Shown here: positions 51,470 to 59,717 of the stretch, piece after piece
Layout: each line of letters opens with the position of its first letter
Numbering within the stretch: position 1 is the stretch's first letter
Assembly: GCF_030345705.1 (NCBI RefSeq)
Contig: NZ_JAUASW010000001.1
Coordinates: forward strand, 1 to 64,000
Reading direction: 5' to 3'
From: Pelomonas sp. SE-A7
Lineage (GTDB): Bacteria; Pseudomonadota; Gammaproteobacteria; Burkholderiales; Burkholderiaceae_C
Length of the DNA stretch: 64,000 bases
Made by a program: the position numbers and the translations under genes
Notes under the pieces: generated by a model
The model's database searches: none
What the model was told of the DNA's origin: nothing
The model's input: only the letters and a program-made list of their open reading frames with translations

Positions 51470-53575
51470 TCAGTGGCGCGAACGGCGGATCAGGCTGCCG
51501 ATGTCGAGAATCAGCGCGACCCGGCCATCGCCCATGATGGTGGCGCCAGAGACGTCGGTCACCTTGCGGTAATTGGCCTCGAGGTTCTTGACCACCACCT
51601 GCTGCTGCCCCAGCAGCTCGTCCACCAGCAGGGCGACGCGGCCGCCTTCGGCCTCGACGACCACCATGATGGAGGACACATGCTCGAAGTCAAAGCGCGG
51701 CACGTTGAAAACTTGCTCAAGCTCAACCACCGGCATGAATTCGTCGCGCACCTCGACCACGCGGCCCGAGCCGCCGACGGTCTTGATGGTGTCGGACTGG
51801 ACCTGGAAGGACTCGACCACCGAGGCCAGCGGCAGGATGTAGACCTCTTCGCCGACCCCCACGCTCATGCCGTCCATGATGGCCAGCGTCAGCGGCAGCC
51901 GCACCGAGACCTTCATGCCGTAGCCTTCGGCCGAGTCGATCTCGACCGTGCCGCCCAGCTGGGTGATGTTCCGTTTCACCACGTCCATGCCCACGCCTCG
52001 GCCGGACACGTCGGTCACCTGGTCGGCCGTGGAGAAGCCCGGCGCAAAGATCAGGTTGTAGACCTCGTTGTCGGTCAGCGAGTCGGGGGCGTCGATGCCT
52101 TTCTCGCGCGCCTTGCTGATCAGCTTCTGGCGATTGAGGCCGCGGCCGTCGTCGCGCACTTCGATGACGATGGAGCCACCCTGGTGCGAGGCGACCAGGG
52201 TGATCGTGCCTTGTTCTGGCTTGCCCTTGGCAGCGCGGTCGGCGGGCATCTCGATACCGTGGTCGCAGCTGTTGCGCACCAGGTGGGTGAGGGGATCGGT
52301 GATCTTCTCGACCAGGCCCTTGTCCAGCTCGGTGGCTTCACCCTGCGTGACCAGCTCGACCTTCTTGCCCAGCTTGGACGCCAGGTCGCGCAGCATGCGC
52401 GGGAAGCGGTTGAAAACGACCGACATGGGAATCATGCGGATCGACATCACCGACTCTTGCAGGTCGCGGGTGTTGCGCTCCAGATCGGCCAGGCCGGAGG
52501 CCAGCTGCTGGTGCACGGCCGGGTCGAGGCCGCTGCTGTTCTGGGCCAGCATGGCCTGGGTGATGACGAGCTCGCCGACCAGATTGATCAGCTGGTCGAC
52601 CTTCTCGACCGACACGCGCAGCGTGGACTGGTCCATGCCGCCCGGTGCGCCCTTGGCCTCGGCCTTGGGCGCCGCCTTGGGGGCGGCAGCGACGGGTGCG
52701 GCGGCCGTCACCGGCTTGACCTCGCCGGTGCCGCCGGGCGAGCCCGGCGCGTCGTCGAAGAAGCCGTAGCCCTGGTCCTTCTCCTCGACCTTGGGCGCGC
52801 CGGGCGCACCCTCGTGGAAGCCGAAGCCATCGCCCAGCGGCAGGATCTTTACCTGCTCGCGCGAGACGTGGAAGCTGAACAGGTCGAGCAGGTCGTTGTC
52901 GCTCGAGCTGGTCAGCACCTTGAAGCGGCGCATGCCGTCGGCCGACATGCCGCCGTCCAGCGGTTCGATGGTGCCGAGGTCGGTGATTTCCTTGAACAGG
53001 TCGACCAGGTTGTCGGCCTGCGCCGGGTTGTCCATCGGGCCGACCTGCAGCTCGATCAGGCGGGCGCTGGTCTTGGGCGCATTGGCCGGCGCGGCGGCCG
53101 GCACCGGAGCCGGTGCAGCCTTGGGTGCGGCCGGAGCGGCGGGCGCCGGCGAGCCACCTTCGACGAAGGTGCGGATGTTGTTGATCAGGTCGGCGGTGTC
53201 GACCACGTCGCTGCTGGACCCCGCATGGCGGGCCAGCTGGGCGCGCAGCGCGTCACCGGACTGCAGCAGCACGTCCACCATCGGTGCCGTGGCCTGCAGT
53301 TCGTGGCGGCGCAGCTTGTCGAGCAGCGTCTCCATGATGTGGGTCAGCTCGGCCACGTCGCTGAAGCCGAAGGTCGCTGCGCCGCCCTTGATCGAGTGGG
53401 CGCAGCGGAAGATGGCGTTCAACTCCTCGTCGTCCGCCGTCTCGATATTCAGGTTGAGGAGCATCTGCTCCATGTTGTCCAGGTTCTCGCCCGCCTCCTC
53501 GAAGAAGACTTGGTAGAACTGGCTGAGGTCAATGCCGGCACTCAGGCTGGCGCCTTCGGAGGTCATCTCTCCCAT
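51470..53575 (-). CDS. cheA: Chemotaxis histidine kinase CheA
   Basis: A 701-residue kinase. HPt (P1) with phospho-His H60 in CAHSIKGGAATFGF; an Ala/Pro linker; a P2-like region ~170-250 (LIELQVGPMDNPAQADNLVD) that should dock CheY; dimerisation domain; HATPase with N-box HLVRNSCDHGIEMP and the GRGVGMDVVK segment; C-terminal CheW-like domain. The ATG at 53575 has AGGAG eight bases upstream and is preferred over the Met three codons later. A linker near 270-330 is rich in Gly, Ala and Pro (EGAPGAPKVEEKDQGYGFF). Third gene of the operon. Confidence 0.97.
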   Translation of the reverse strand: MGEMTSEGASLSAGIDLSQFYQVFFEEAGENLDNMEQMLLNLNIETADDEELNAIFRCAHSIKGGAATFGFSDVAELTHIMETLLDKLRRHELQATAPMVDVLLQSGDALRAQLARHAGSSSDVVDTADLINNIRTFVEGGSPAPAAPAAPKAAPAPVPAAAPANAPKTSARLIELQVGPMDNPAQADNLVDLFKEITDLGTIEPLDGGMSADGMRRFKVLTSSSDNDLLDLFSFHVSREQVKILPLGDGFGFHEGAPGAPKVEEKDQGYGFFDDAPGSPGGTGEVKPVTAAAPVAAAPKAAPKAEAKGAPGGMDQSTLRVSVEKVDQLINLVGELVITQAMLAQNSSGLDPAVHQQLASGLADLERNTRDLQESVMSIRMIPMSVVFNRFPRMLRDLASKLGKKVELVTQGEATELDKGLVEKITDPLTHLVRNSCDHGIEMPADRAAKGKPEQGTITLVASHQGGSIVIEVRDDGRGLNRQKLISKAREKGIDAPDSLTDNEVYNLIFAPGFSTADQVTDVSGRGVGMDVVKRNITQLGGTVEIDSAEGYGMKVSVRLPLTLAIMDGMSVGVGEEVYILPLASVVESFQVQSDTIKTVGGSGRVVEVRDEFMPVVELEQVFNVPRFDFEHVSSIMVVVEAEGGRVALLVDELLGQQQVVVKNLEANYRKVTDVSGATIMGDGRVALILDIGSLIRRSRH

Positions 53576-53606
53576 TCTTGGCTCCTGCTAGCTTGCGTCC
53601 CGGGTC

Positions 53607-53969
53607 TCAGCGAATCACCTTGCCGATCACCTCGATCAGCTTGGCCGGATCGAAGGGCTTGACCAGCCAGCCGGTGGCACCGGCTGCGCGGCCCGCCTGC
53701 TTCATCTGGTCGCTGGACTCCGTGGTCAGGATCAGGATGGGCGTGGTCTTGAACTTGGGGCTCTCGCGCAGCTTCTTGGTCAGGCTGATGCCATCCATGC
53801 GAGGCATGTTCTGGTCGGTGAGCACCAGGTCGAAATCACGCTGGTTGGACTTTTCCCAGGCATCCTGGCCGTCCACGGCCTCGACCACGTTGAAACCGGC
53901 GTTCTTCAGCGTGAAGGTGACCATCTGGCGCATCGAGGCCGAATCGTCCACGGCGAGGATTGAGTGCAT
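53607..53969 (-). CDS. cheY: Chemotaxis response regulator CheY
   Basis: A 120-residue single receiver that signals to the flagellar switch. Acidic pair D8/D9 in LAVDDSASMRQM, acceptor D52 in VLTDQNMPRMDG, T82 and K104 (WLVKPF) match E. coli D12/D13, D57, T87 and K109. The ATG at 53969 follows GGAGAAA; a frame open 19 codons upstream overlaps the previous gene and is rejected. Lies 31 bases before cheA and 53 bases after the CheZ-like gene. Confidence 0.96.
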   Translation of the reverse strand: MHSILAVDDSASMRQMVTFTLKNAGFNVVEAVDGQDAWEKSNQRDFDLVLTDQNMPRMDGISLTKKLRESPKFKTTPILILTTESSDQMKQAGRAAGATGWLVKPFDPAKLIEVIGKVIR

Positions 53970-54022
53970 CGCTATTTCTCCGGGGTAACTCTTGTTGGGT
54001 TGATTTGCTGTGGATTCTGTCG

Positions 54023-54481
54023 TCAAAACAGTTCGATCGAGCCGGCGTCCATCTCGTCCTGCGTGACAGGGTTGGGTCGCAGTGGCGCTATTTCCACCAC
54101 GGCCAGACCGTCTTCGTCGTCGCCAAAGGTGTCGCGGGCCAGCTGGTCGGAACAGTTGCGCAGCCGCTGGCTGGTGTGGGCGATCAGCTGGGTGGCCATG
54201 TCCTGGAACTGCAGGGCGGTGATCGCCCCCGCCACGTCGGCCATGATCTGCTGCAGGCCGTCGCTCTTGAGGCCGGCTTCGGCCGCCTCGCGCAGCAGCT
54301 GATTGAGCTGGCTCGATGCGCTGTAGAAATGTCCTGACAGGGCCTCGCCGGCATCGTCGAGCAGGCGCTGCAAGCGCTCCAGGTCGTTGGTCACCGTCAT
54401 CAGGTGGTCCTGCAGCTCGGCGGCTGCGAGCAGGGGCTGCATGCCGACTTCATCGTCAGGGGCTGGCGCTGCGTCGTTCAT
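54023..54481 (-). CDS. Short CheZ-like protein (putative CheY-P phosphatase)
   Basis: A 152-residue acidic helical protein heading the che operon. Predicted helices run ~20-50 and ~52-112. The segment ALQFQDMATQLI places D94 and Q98 in the DxxxQ pattern of the CheZ active site (QDLTGQ in E. coli, where Gln147 is catalytic). After a ~30-residue acidic linker the protein ends TQDEMDAGSIELF, resembling the CheY-binding peptides at the CheZ C-terminus and FliM N-terminus. E. coli CheZ is 214 residues, so this would be a reduced form. Position right before cheY supports the role. Assignment is by motif and context only. Confidence 0.65.
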   Translation of the reverse strand: MNDAAPAPDDEVGMQPLLAAAELQDHLMTVTNDLERLQRLLDDAGEALSGHFYSASSQLNQLLREAAEAGLKSDGLQQIMADVAGAITALQFQDMATQLIAHTSQRLRNCSDQLARDTFGDDEDGLAVVEIAPLRPNPVTQDEMDAGSIELF

Positions 54482-54535
54482 CTAATGTGCGTCTCCAACG
54501 GTGATATCCGGACGCTAGGGCAGCGACCCGGCCGT

Positions 54536-54553
54536 ATCCTTTTGTAAACGGAT
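54536..54553. promoter_or_regulatory. Palindrome between the che operon and the two-component pair
   Basis: ATCCTTTT-GT-AAACGGAT is an inverted repeat with 7 of 8 positions paired, 55 bases upstream of the che operon start and between divergent genes. A second short repeat, AGGG-TAAT-CCCT, lies at 54645-54656 nearer the kinase gene. Either may be an operator. Confidence 0.3.
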
Positions 54554-54743
54554 CTTCGGCAATTCCGTCCCCGGTGTCGACAGGGGCAATCGCGAACTTC
54601 CTGAGGCGTGGCAACTGTTCGACGTTTTGCCCGGATTTCTGCCTAGGGTAATCCCTTTTCGCGACGGCAGGCGTGGTTTTGCAGTCGCAGCGGCCTGGCC
54701 GCCGCCCCGAGGCGTCAGTGCGCTGGCGGCATACTCGCGCCCT

Positions 54744-55889
54744 ATGGCGGCCCCCCTGGCAGACCGGCGTCTGCGCGTCCTGAATGTCGAAGATTCCGAG
54801 CTCGATCACCTGCTGATCCAGGCCCAGCTGCGCCGTGCCGGGCTGGCCGTCGACATTCCTCGTGTCGACACCCTGGCAGAAGTGCGGCAGGCGCTGACGG
54901 AAGCCTGGGACGCCATCATCTGCGACTACAACCTGCCGGGTTTCTCGGGCCTGGTGGTGCTGGACATGGTCAAGGATGCACGCCTGAGCGTGCCCTTCAT
55001 CCTGGTCTCGGGCGAGATCGGCGAGGACACGGCGGTGGCCGCGATGCGCATAGGCGCCTCGGACTATGTGCTCAAGAACAACCTGACGCGGCTGGCGCCG
55101 GCGCTGCTGCATGCGATCGAGGCCAACGAGACCGAGCAGGCCCGCGCCGAGGCCGACCGCGAACTGCTGCGCTCCAAGCAGCGCCTGCACGAGCTGGCCG
55201 GCCACCTGCAGACCTCGATAGAGATGGAGCGGGCGGCGATTGCCCGCGAGATCCATGACGACGTCGGCGGTTCCTTGACTGCCATCAAGTTCGACCTGGC
55301 CTGGATGGCCCGCCATGCGCAGGACGAGGGCGTGCGCCAGCGGGTGCAGTCGGCGCTGGAGACGGTGAGCTCGGCCATCGAGGCCAGCCAGCGCATCATG
55401 CACAACCTGCGGCCGGCCATCCTGGAGCAGGGCCTGGTGGCTGCGGTGCAGTGGATGGGCGCGCGCTTCGAGAAGCGCACCGGCATCAGCACGCTGATCA
55501 ACACCACCTCCGAGCAGATCAACCTGCCGGCCGGCGTGCCCCTGGTGGCCTACCGCACGGCCCAGGAGGCGCTGACCAATGTCTCCAAGCATGCCAATGC
55601 GAGCCGGGTGGACATAGAGCTGAGCGTGGCCTCGGGCGTCTTGACGCTGGAGGTCAGCGACAATGGCACGGGCCTGAGCCCGGGTGACCTGGCCAAGGCG
55701 CGCTCCTTCGGCATCCGCGGCCTGCATGAGCGGGCGGCCACCGTGGGCGGCTGGGTCGACCTGTCCAGCAGCGCGCGTGGCACCAGCCTGATCCTGTCGG
55801 TGCCGCTGGAAGCGTCGCGGGCCGAGCAGTTGGGGCAAGAAGAGGCTTCGGCCATAAAACATGATCCGTCTTCCTGGGGCAGTGCATGA
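54744..55889 (+). CDS. REC-HisKA_3 histidine kinase (NarX-like transmitter)
   Basis: A 381-residue soluble kinase. An N-terminal receiver (acceptor D61 in IICDYNLPGFSG) is followed by a coiled linker, the HisKA_3 dimer domain with H171 in REIHDDVGGSL, and an HATPase with the NarX-type N-box AQEALTNVSKHANAS and DNGTGL. It has no membrane segment, so the input is either phosphorylation of its receiver or a cytoplasmic signal. The ATG at 54744 is the first Met before the receiver. Its TGA overlaps the ATG of the LuxR-type regulator. Confidence 0.92.
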   Translation: MAAPLADRRLRVLNVEDSELDHLLIQAQLRRAGLAVDIPRVDTLAEVRQALTEAWDAIICDYNLPGFSGLVVLDMVKDARLSVPFILVSGEIGEDTAVAAMRIGASDYVLKNNLTRLAPALLHAIEANETEQARAEADRELLRSKQRLHELAGHLQTSIEMERAAIAREIHDDVGGSLTAIKFDLAWMARHAQDEGVRQRVQSALETVSSAIEASQRIMHNLRPAILEQGLVAAVQWMGARFEKRTGISTLINTTSEQINLPAGVPLVAYRTAQEALTNVSKHANASRVDIELSVASGVLTLEVSDNGTGLSPGDLAKARSFGIRGLHERAATVGGWVDLSSSARGTSLILSVPLEASRAEQLGQEEASAIKHDPSSWGSA

Positions 55890-56527
55890 TCAAAGTGATT
55901 CTTTGCGATGACCACGCGTTGATACGCCGCGGCATCCGCGACACCTTGTCCGATGCCGCCGATATCGAGGTGATCGGCGAGGCCGGCGACTACGGCGAGC
56001 TGCGCAGCCTGATGCGCCAGCCCGAGATCGCCTGCGATGTGCTGGTGCTGGACATCAACATGCCAGGCCGCAGCGGCCTGGACGTGCTGCATGTGCTCAA
56101 GGACGAGGGCTCGCCGGTCAAGGTGCTGATCGTCTCCATGTATCCCGAGGACCAGTACGCGATCCGTTCGCTGCGCGCCGGCGCCTTCGGCTATGTGAAC
56201 AAGGGCGGCGACCCGCAGTTGCTGGTGCAGGCGGTGCGCACCGTGGCCCAGGGTCGCAAGTACGTGACGCCCGAGATCGCCCAGATGCTGGTCGAGAGCC
56301 TCACGGCGCCGGTGATGGAGCAGGCGCACCAGAAGCTGTCCGACCGCGAGTTGCAGACGCTGGTGATGATCGCCTCGGGCAAGCGACTCTCCGACATCGC
56401 CGAGGAGCTGATGCTCAGCCCCAAGACGGTCAGCGTCTACCGGGCCCGCGTGCTGGAGAAGCTGGGCCTGGCCAACAACTCCGAGCTGACGGTCTACGCG
56501 ATCCGCAACGGCCTGGTCGAGTCCTAG
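55886..56527 (+). CDS. NarL/FixJ family response regulator
   Basis: A 213-residue DNA-binding regulator: receiver ~1-120 with acceptor D56 in VLDINMPGRSG and a conserved lysine region FGYVNKGGD, and a LuxR helix-turn-helix ~145-205 (LSDRELQTLVMIASGKRLSD, SPKTVSVYRARVLEKLGL). Partner of the overlapping kinase. The adaptor/ABC exporter genes start about 90 bases downstream on the same strand, making them possible targets, although no operator repeat was identified in that gap. Confidence 0.95.
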   Translation: MIKVILCDDHALIRRGIRDTLSDAADIEVIGEAGDYGELRSLMRQPEIACDVLVLDINMPGRSGLDVLHVLKDEGSPVKVLIVSMYPEDQYAIRSLRAGAFGYVNKGGDPQLLVQAVRTVAQGRKYVTPEIAQMLVESLTAPVMEQAHQKLSDRELQTLVMIASGKRLSDIAEELMLSPKTVSVYRARVLEKLGLANNSELTVYAIRNGLVES

Positions 56528-56607
56528 CAAGGCCCCGGGGCACTCCCGGCAGCACTCCTGACAAAAGCCGCGCGCCTGCTCGGCTACGATGCGCCTCGCC
56601 CAACGAC

Positions 56608-56612
56608 GGAGG
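56608..56612 (+). promoter_or_regulatory. Shine-Dalgarno GGAGG without a conventional start codon
   Basis: A full GGAGG is followed by CCATC and then ATC at 56618, in frame with the adaptor gene. Five bases of spacing is normal, but the codon is ATC, not ATG, GTG or TTG. The first conventional in-frame codon is TTG at 56642, 29 bases from the GGAGG. Confidence 0.5.
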
Positions 56613-56641
56613 CCATCATCGATACCCAGCGTCTCAATGAA

Positions 56642-57847
56642 TTGCGTATCAGCCGCGACCATCGCGACGAGGATGGCGGTCCGCCACGCTGGCTGATCGG
56701 TGTGGTCGTCGGTCTCGTCGTGCTGGCTGCGGCCGGCGGAGCGGCCTGGTACTTCATGAAGGCCAAGCCTTTGCCGGTGCAGACGGCCACTGCCGTGCCA
56801 CGTAGCAGCAACACGGCCGGCAATGCCGTGCTGCAGGCCACGGGCTATATCGTGGCCCAGCGCCAGGCCACGGTGTCTACCCAGATCACCGGCACATTGA
56901 CCCAGGTGCTGATCGCCGAGGGCGACCGCGTCAGCAAGGGTCAGGTCTTGGCTCGGCTCGAAGACAGCGGCCTGCGGGCCGCGCTCAACGTGGCCCAGGC
57001 CAATGCCCGCAGCGCGCAGGCCACGGTGGCCCAGGTGCGCGCTCAGCTCGCGCAGGCCGAGGCCGACCTGCGCCGCGCCAACGAGCTGGCCGCCAGCGGC
57101 ATGAGTTCCAGGCAGAGCCAGGAGCAGGCGCGCACCGGCGTGGCCACGCTGCAGGCCCAGCTTGAGGCCGCCCAGCGCGCGGTCGAGGCGGCAGCGGCGC
57201 AGGTGGCGCAAACCCAGGTCACGTTCGACTACACCGTGGTGCGCGCGCCTTTCTCCGGTGTGGTCACCGTCAAGGCCGCCCAGGTCGGCGAGATCGTCTC
57301 GCCGCTGTCGGCCGGTGGCGGCTTCACCCGCACCGGCGTGGGCACCATCGTCGACATGGACTCGCTGGAAGTCAGCGTGGACGTCAACGAGGCCTACATC
57401 AGCCAGGTCAAGGCCGGCATGGCCTGCGAGGCGGTGCTCGATGCCTATCCGGACTGGCGGATTCCCGCCCATGTGATTGCCGTGATCCCCACCGCCGACC
57501 GCGGCAAGGCCACGGTCAAGGTGCGCGTGGCGCTGGAGCAGAAGGACGGGCGCGTCGTGCCCGACATGGGCGTGCGCGTCAGCTTCCTGGCCGAGAAGGC
57601 CGCCCCCACGGCGGCGCCGCTGCCCGGCGTGCTGATTCCGCGCGAGGCCTTGTCGAATGGCGGCAAGTTGTTCGTCGTAGGAAGTGAGGGCAAGGTCGAG
57701 CAGCGTTTGGTCAAGACCGGCCCCGAGGTGAACAAGCAGGCCTGGGTGACCGAGGGCCTGAAGGCGGGCGACAAGGTGGTCGTCTCGCCGCCCGTGGAAT
57801 TGAAAGACGGCGCCGCCGTGGTCGAAACAGCAAAGGAAGCGAAATGA
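56642..57847 (+). CDS. HlyD/MacA-type periplasmic adaptor
   Basis: A ~401-residue membrane fusion protein: N-terminal TM (WLIGVVVGLVVLAAAGGAAWYF, ~17-38 in two parts), lipoyl halves (ATVSTQITGTLTQVLIAEGD; VRAPFSGVVTVKAAQVGE) flanking a ~70-residue coiled-coil hairpin rich in Ala, Gln and Arg, then beta-barrel and membrane-proximal domains. Links an inner-membrane ABC permease to an exit duct. The TTG at 56642 is the first usual start, but residues before it (DTQRLNE) read like a natural N-terminus and translation may begin at ATC 56618. The stop overlaps the ATPase gene (ATGA). No outer-membrane factor is nearby. Confidence 0.88.
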   Translation: MRISRDHRDEDGGPPRWLIGVVVGLVVLAAAGGAAWYFMKAKPLPVQTATAVPRSSNTAGNAVLQATGYIVAQRQATVSTQITGTLTQVLIAEGDRVSKGQVLARLEDSGLRAALNVAQANARSAQATVAQVRAQLAQAEADLRRANELAASGMSSRQSQEQARTGVATLQAQLEAAQRAVEAAAAQVAQTQVTFDYTVVRAPFSGVVTVKAAQVGEIVSPLSAGGGFTRTGVGTIVDMDSLEVSVDVNEAYISQVKAGMACEAVLDAYPDWRIPAHVIAVIPTADRGKATVKVRVALEQKDGRVVPDMGVRVSFLAEKAAPTAAPLPGVLIPREALSNGGKLFVVGSEGKVEQRLVKTGPEVNKQAWVTEGLKAGDKVVVSPPVELKDGAAVVETAKEAK

Positions 57848-58530
57848 GCAAGCTGATCGAGATCCGTGATCTGTCCAAGGTCTACACCCGAGGCAAGCAG
57901 ACCGTCGAGGTGCTGCACCACATCGACCTCGACGTCGCCGGCGGCGACTTCCTGGCGCTGATGGGCCCGTCCGGCTCCGGCAAGACCACGCTGCTGAACC
58001 TGATGGGCGGACTGGACGCGCCCAGCGGCGGCAGCATCACCGTGGACGGCCAGCGCATCGACCAGCTCTCCGGCGCCCAGCTGGCGCGCTGGCGCGCTTC
58101 CAAGGTCGGCTTCGTGTTCCAGTTCTACAACCTGATGCCCATGCTGTCGGCGCAGCGCAATGTCGAGCTGCCGCTCTTGCTGACCAAGCTCTCGGCGGCG
58201 GAGCGCAAGAAGCGCGCTGCGATTGCGCTGGAGCTGGTGGGCCTGGCGGACCGCGCCACGCACAAGCCCACGGAACTTTCGGGTGGCCAGCAGCAGCGCG
58301 TCTCCATCGCCCGTGCCATCGTCTCGGATCCGACCCTGCTGGTCTGCGATGAGCCGACCGGCGACCTGGACCGCCAATCGGCCGAAGACGTCCTGAGCCT
58401 CCTGCAGGCGCTCAACCGCGAGCATGGCAAGACCATCGTGATGGTGACTCACGACCCCAAGGCCGCAGGTCGCGCGAGCCACACCCTGCACCTGGACAAG
58501 GGCACGCTGGTCGAGCAGGCCACAGCCTGA
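57844..58530 (+). CDS. ABC transporter ATP-binding protein (MacB/LolD-like)
   Basis: A 228-residue ATPase. Walker A GPSGSGKT at 41-48, Q-loop FQFYNLMP near 92, signature LSGGQQQ at 145-151, Walker B LLVCDE with D169/E170, and the H-loop THD. All catalytic residues are present. It belongs to the LolD/MacB subfamily that works with FtsX-type permeases by mechanotransmission. The ATG overlaps the adaptor stop; the first permease follows 15 bases after. Confidence 0.96.
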   Translation: MSKLIEIRDLSKVYTRGKQTVEVLHHIDLDVAGGDFLALMGPSGSGKTTLLNLMGGLDAPSGGSITVDGQRIDQLSGAQLARWRASKVGFVFQFYNLMPMLSAQRNVELPLLLTKLSAAERKKRAAIALELVGLADRATHKPTELSGGQQQRVSIARAIVSDPTLLVCDEPTGDLDRQSAEDVLSLLQALNREHGKTIVMVTHDPKAAGRASHTLHLDKGTLVEQATA

Positions 58531-58545
58531 TCAAGAGGTGGCACG

Positions 58546-59715
58546 ATGAAATACCTCCATCTCATCTGGGCCGCGCTGTTCCGGCGCAAGGGCCGCACCT
58601 TCCTCACCCTGATCTCCATCATCACGGCCTTCCTGCTGTTTGGCTTGCTGGACGCGGTGCGCACCTCATTTGACGAAGCGGGGCAGAGCGCCAACGGCGC
58701 CTCGCGCCTGCAGACCGGCTCCAAGCTCAGCTTCATCCAGCTCCTGCCGATGGCGCTGACGCAGAAGATTGGCGCGGTGGATGGCGTCAAGGATGTGACC
58801 TACGCCAACTGGTTCGGGGGTGCCTACCAGGACCCGCACAACCAGGTCTTCAGCTTCGCCGTCGCGCCCAATTACCTGGACCTCTATCCGGAGATCAAGG
58901 TGAGCGCCGAGCATCGCAAGGCCTTTGCCGAGACCCGCAACGGGGCGCTGGTCGGCGCTGGCCTGGCCAGGCGCTTCGGCTGGAAGGTGGGCGACAAGAT
59001 TCCCTTGATGTCCACCATCTTTCCGGACCGCAACGGCAGCAAGAACTGGCAGTTCCAGGTCGCCGGCATCATCGAGGTCGGCAACATGAAGACCGACGGC
59101 TGGTACGACCAGATGTTCCTGCTGAACTGGAAGTACTTCGACGACACCACGCCCTACAACCAGGGTCAGGTCGGCTGGTACGTCAGCAGCGTCAAGGATG
59201 TGAACCAGGCGGACCGGGTGCTCAAGGCCATCGATGGCATCTCGGCCAATTCCGACCATGAAACCCGCACGATGACCGAGCAGGCCGCCACGGCCTCCTG
59301 GATGAAGCAATTCGCCGACATCGGCCTGATCACCTCGGCCATCATGGGCGCCGTGTTCTTCACGCTCTTGCTGCTCTCGGGCAACACCATGATGCAGGCG
59401 GTGCGGGAGCGCACCGGCGAGATCGCCGTGCTCAAGACCCTGGGCTTCTCCGAGACCAGCGTGCTGGTGATGGTGCTGGCCGAAGCGGTGCTGCTGCTCC
59501 TGATCGGCGGCGTGATCGGCATGGGCCTGTCCAGCATCCTCGGTCCCATCATCAGCGCCGGCAGTGGCGGCATGCTCAACCTCGTGGCCGCAGGCGCCAA
59601 GAGCTGGGCTCTGGGCCTGGCCCTGATGCTGCTGTTCGGCCTCATCGTCGGCCTGCTGCCGGCGCTCAATGCGATGCGGCTCAACATCACCGACGCACTG
59701 GCGGGGAGGGCTTGA
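58546..59715 (+). CDS. FtsX-type ABC permease, first
   Basis: A 389-residue permease: TM ~20-42, periplasmic MacB-like core ~45-265 (FGGAYQDPHNQVFSFAVAPN), then three helices ~270-380 with the ATPase-contact segment RERTGEIAVLKTLGFSETSV. This is the four-helix MacB fold. Start ATG at 58546 follows AAGAGGTGGC. It would pair with the second permease as a heterodimer, since both follow one ATPase gene. Confidence 0.93.
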   Translation: MKYLHLIWAALFRRKGRTFLTLISIITAFLLFGLLDAVRTSFDEAGQSANGASRLQTGSKLSFIQLLPMALTQKIGAVDGVKDVTYANWFGGAYQDPHNQVFSFAVAPNYLDLYPEIKVSAEHRKAFAETRNGALVGAGLARRFGWKVGDKIPLMSTIFPDRNGSKNWQFQVAGIIEVGNMKTDGWYDQMFLLNWKYFDDTTPYNQGQVGWYVSSVKDVNQADRVLKAIDGISANSDHETRTMTEQAATASWMKQFADIGLITSAIMGAVFFTLLLLSGNTMMQAVRERTGEIAVLKTLGFSETSVLVMVLAEAVLLLLIGGVIGMGLSSILGPIISAGSGGMLNLVAAGAKSWALGLALMLLFGLIVGLLPALNAMRLNITDALAGRA

Positions 59716-59717
59716 TC

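Noticed and set aside
51473..53662. Long plus-strand open frame opposite cheA
   Set aside because: cheA on the minus strand is unmistakable (H60, N-box, CheW-like domain) and the opposite frame is repetitive His/Val/Gln/Arg sequence.
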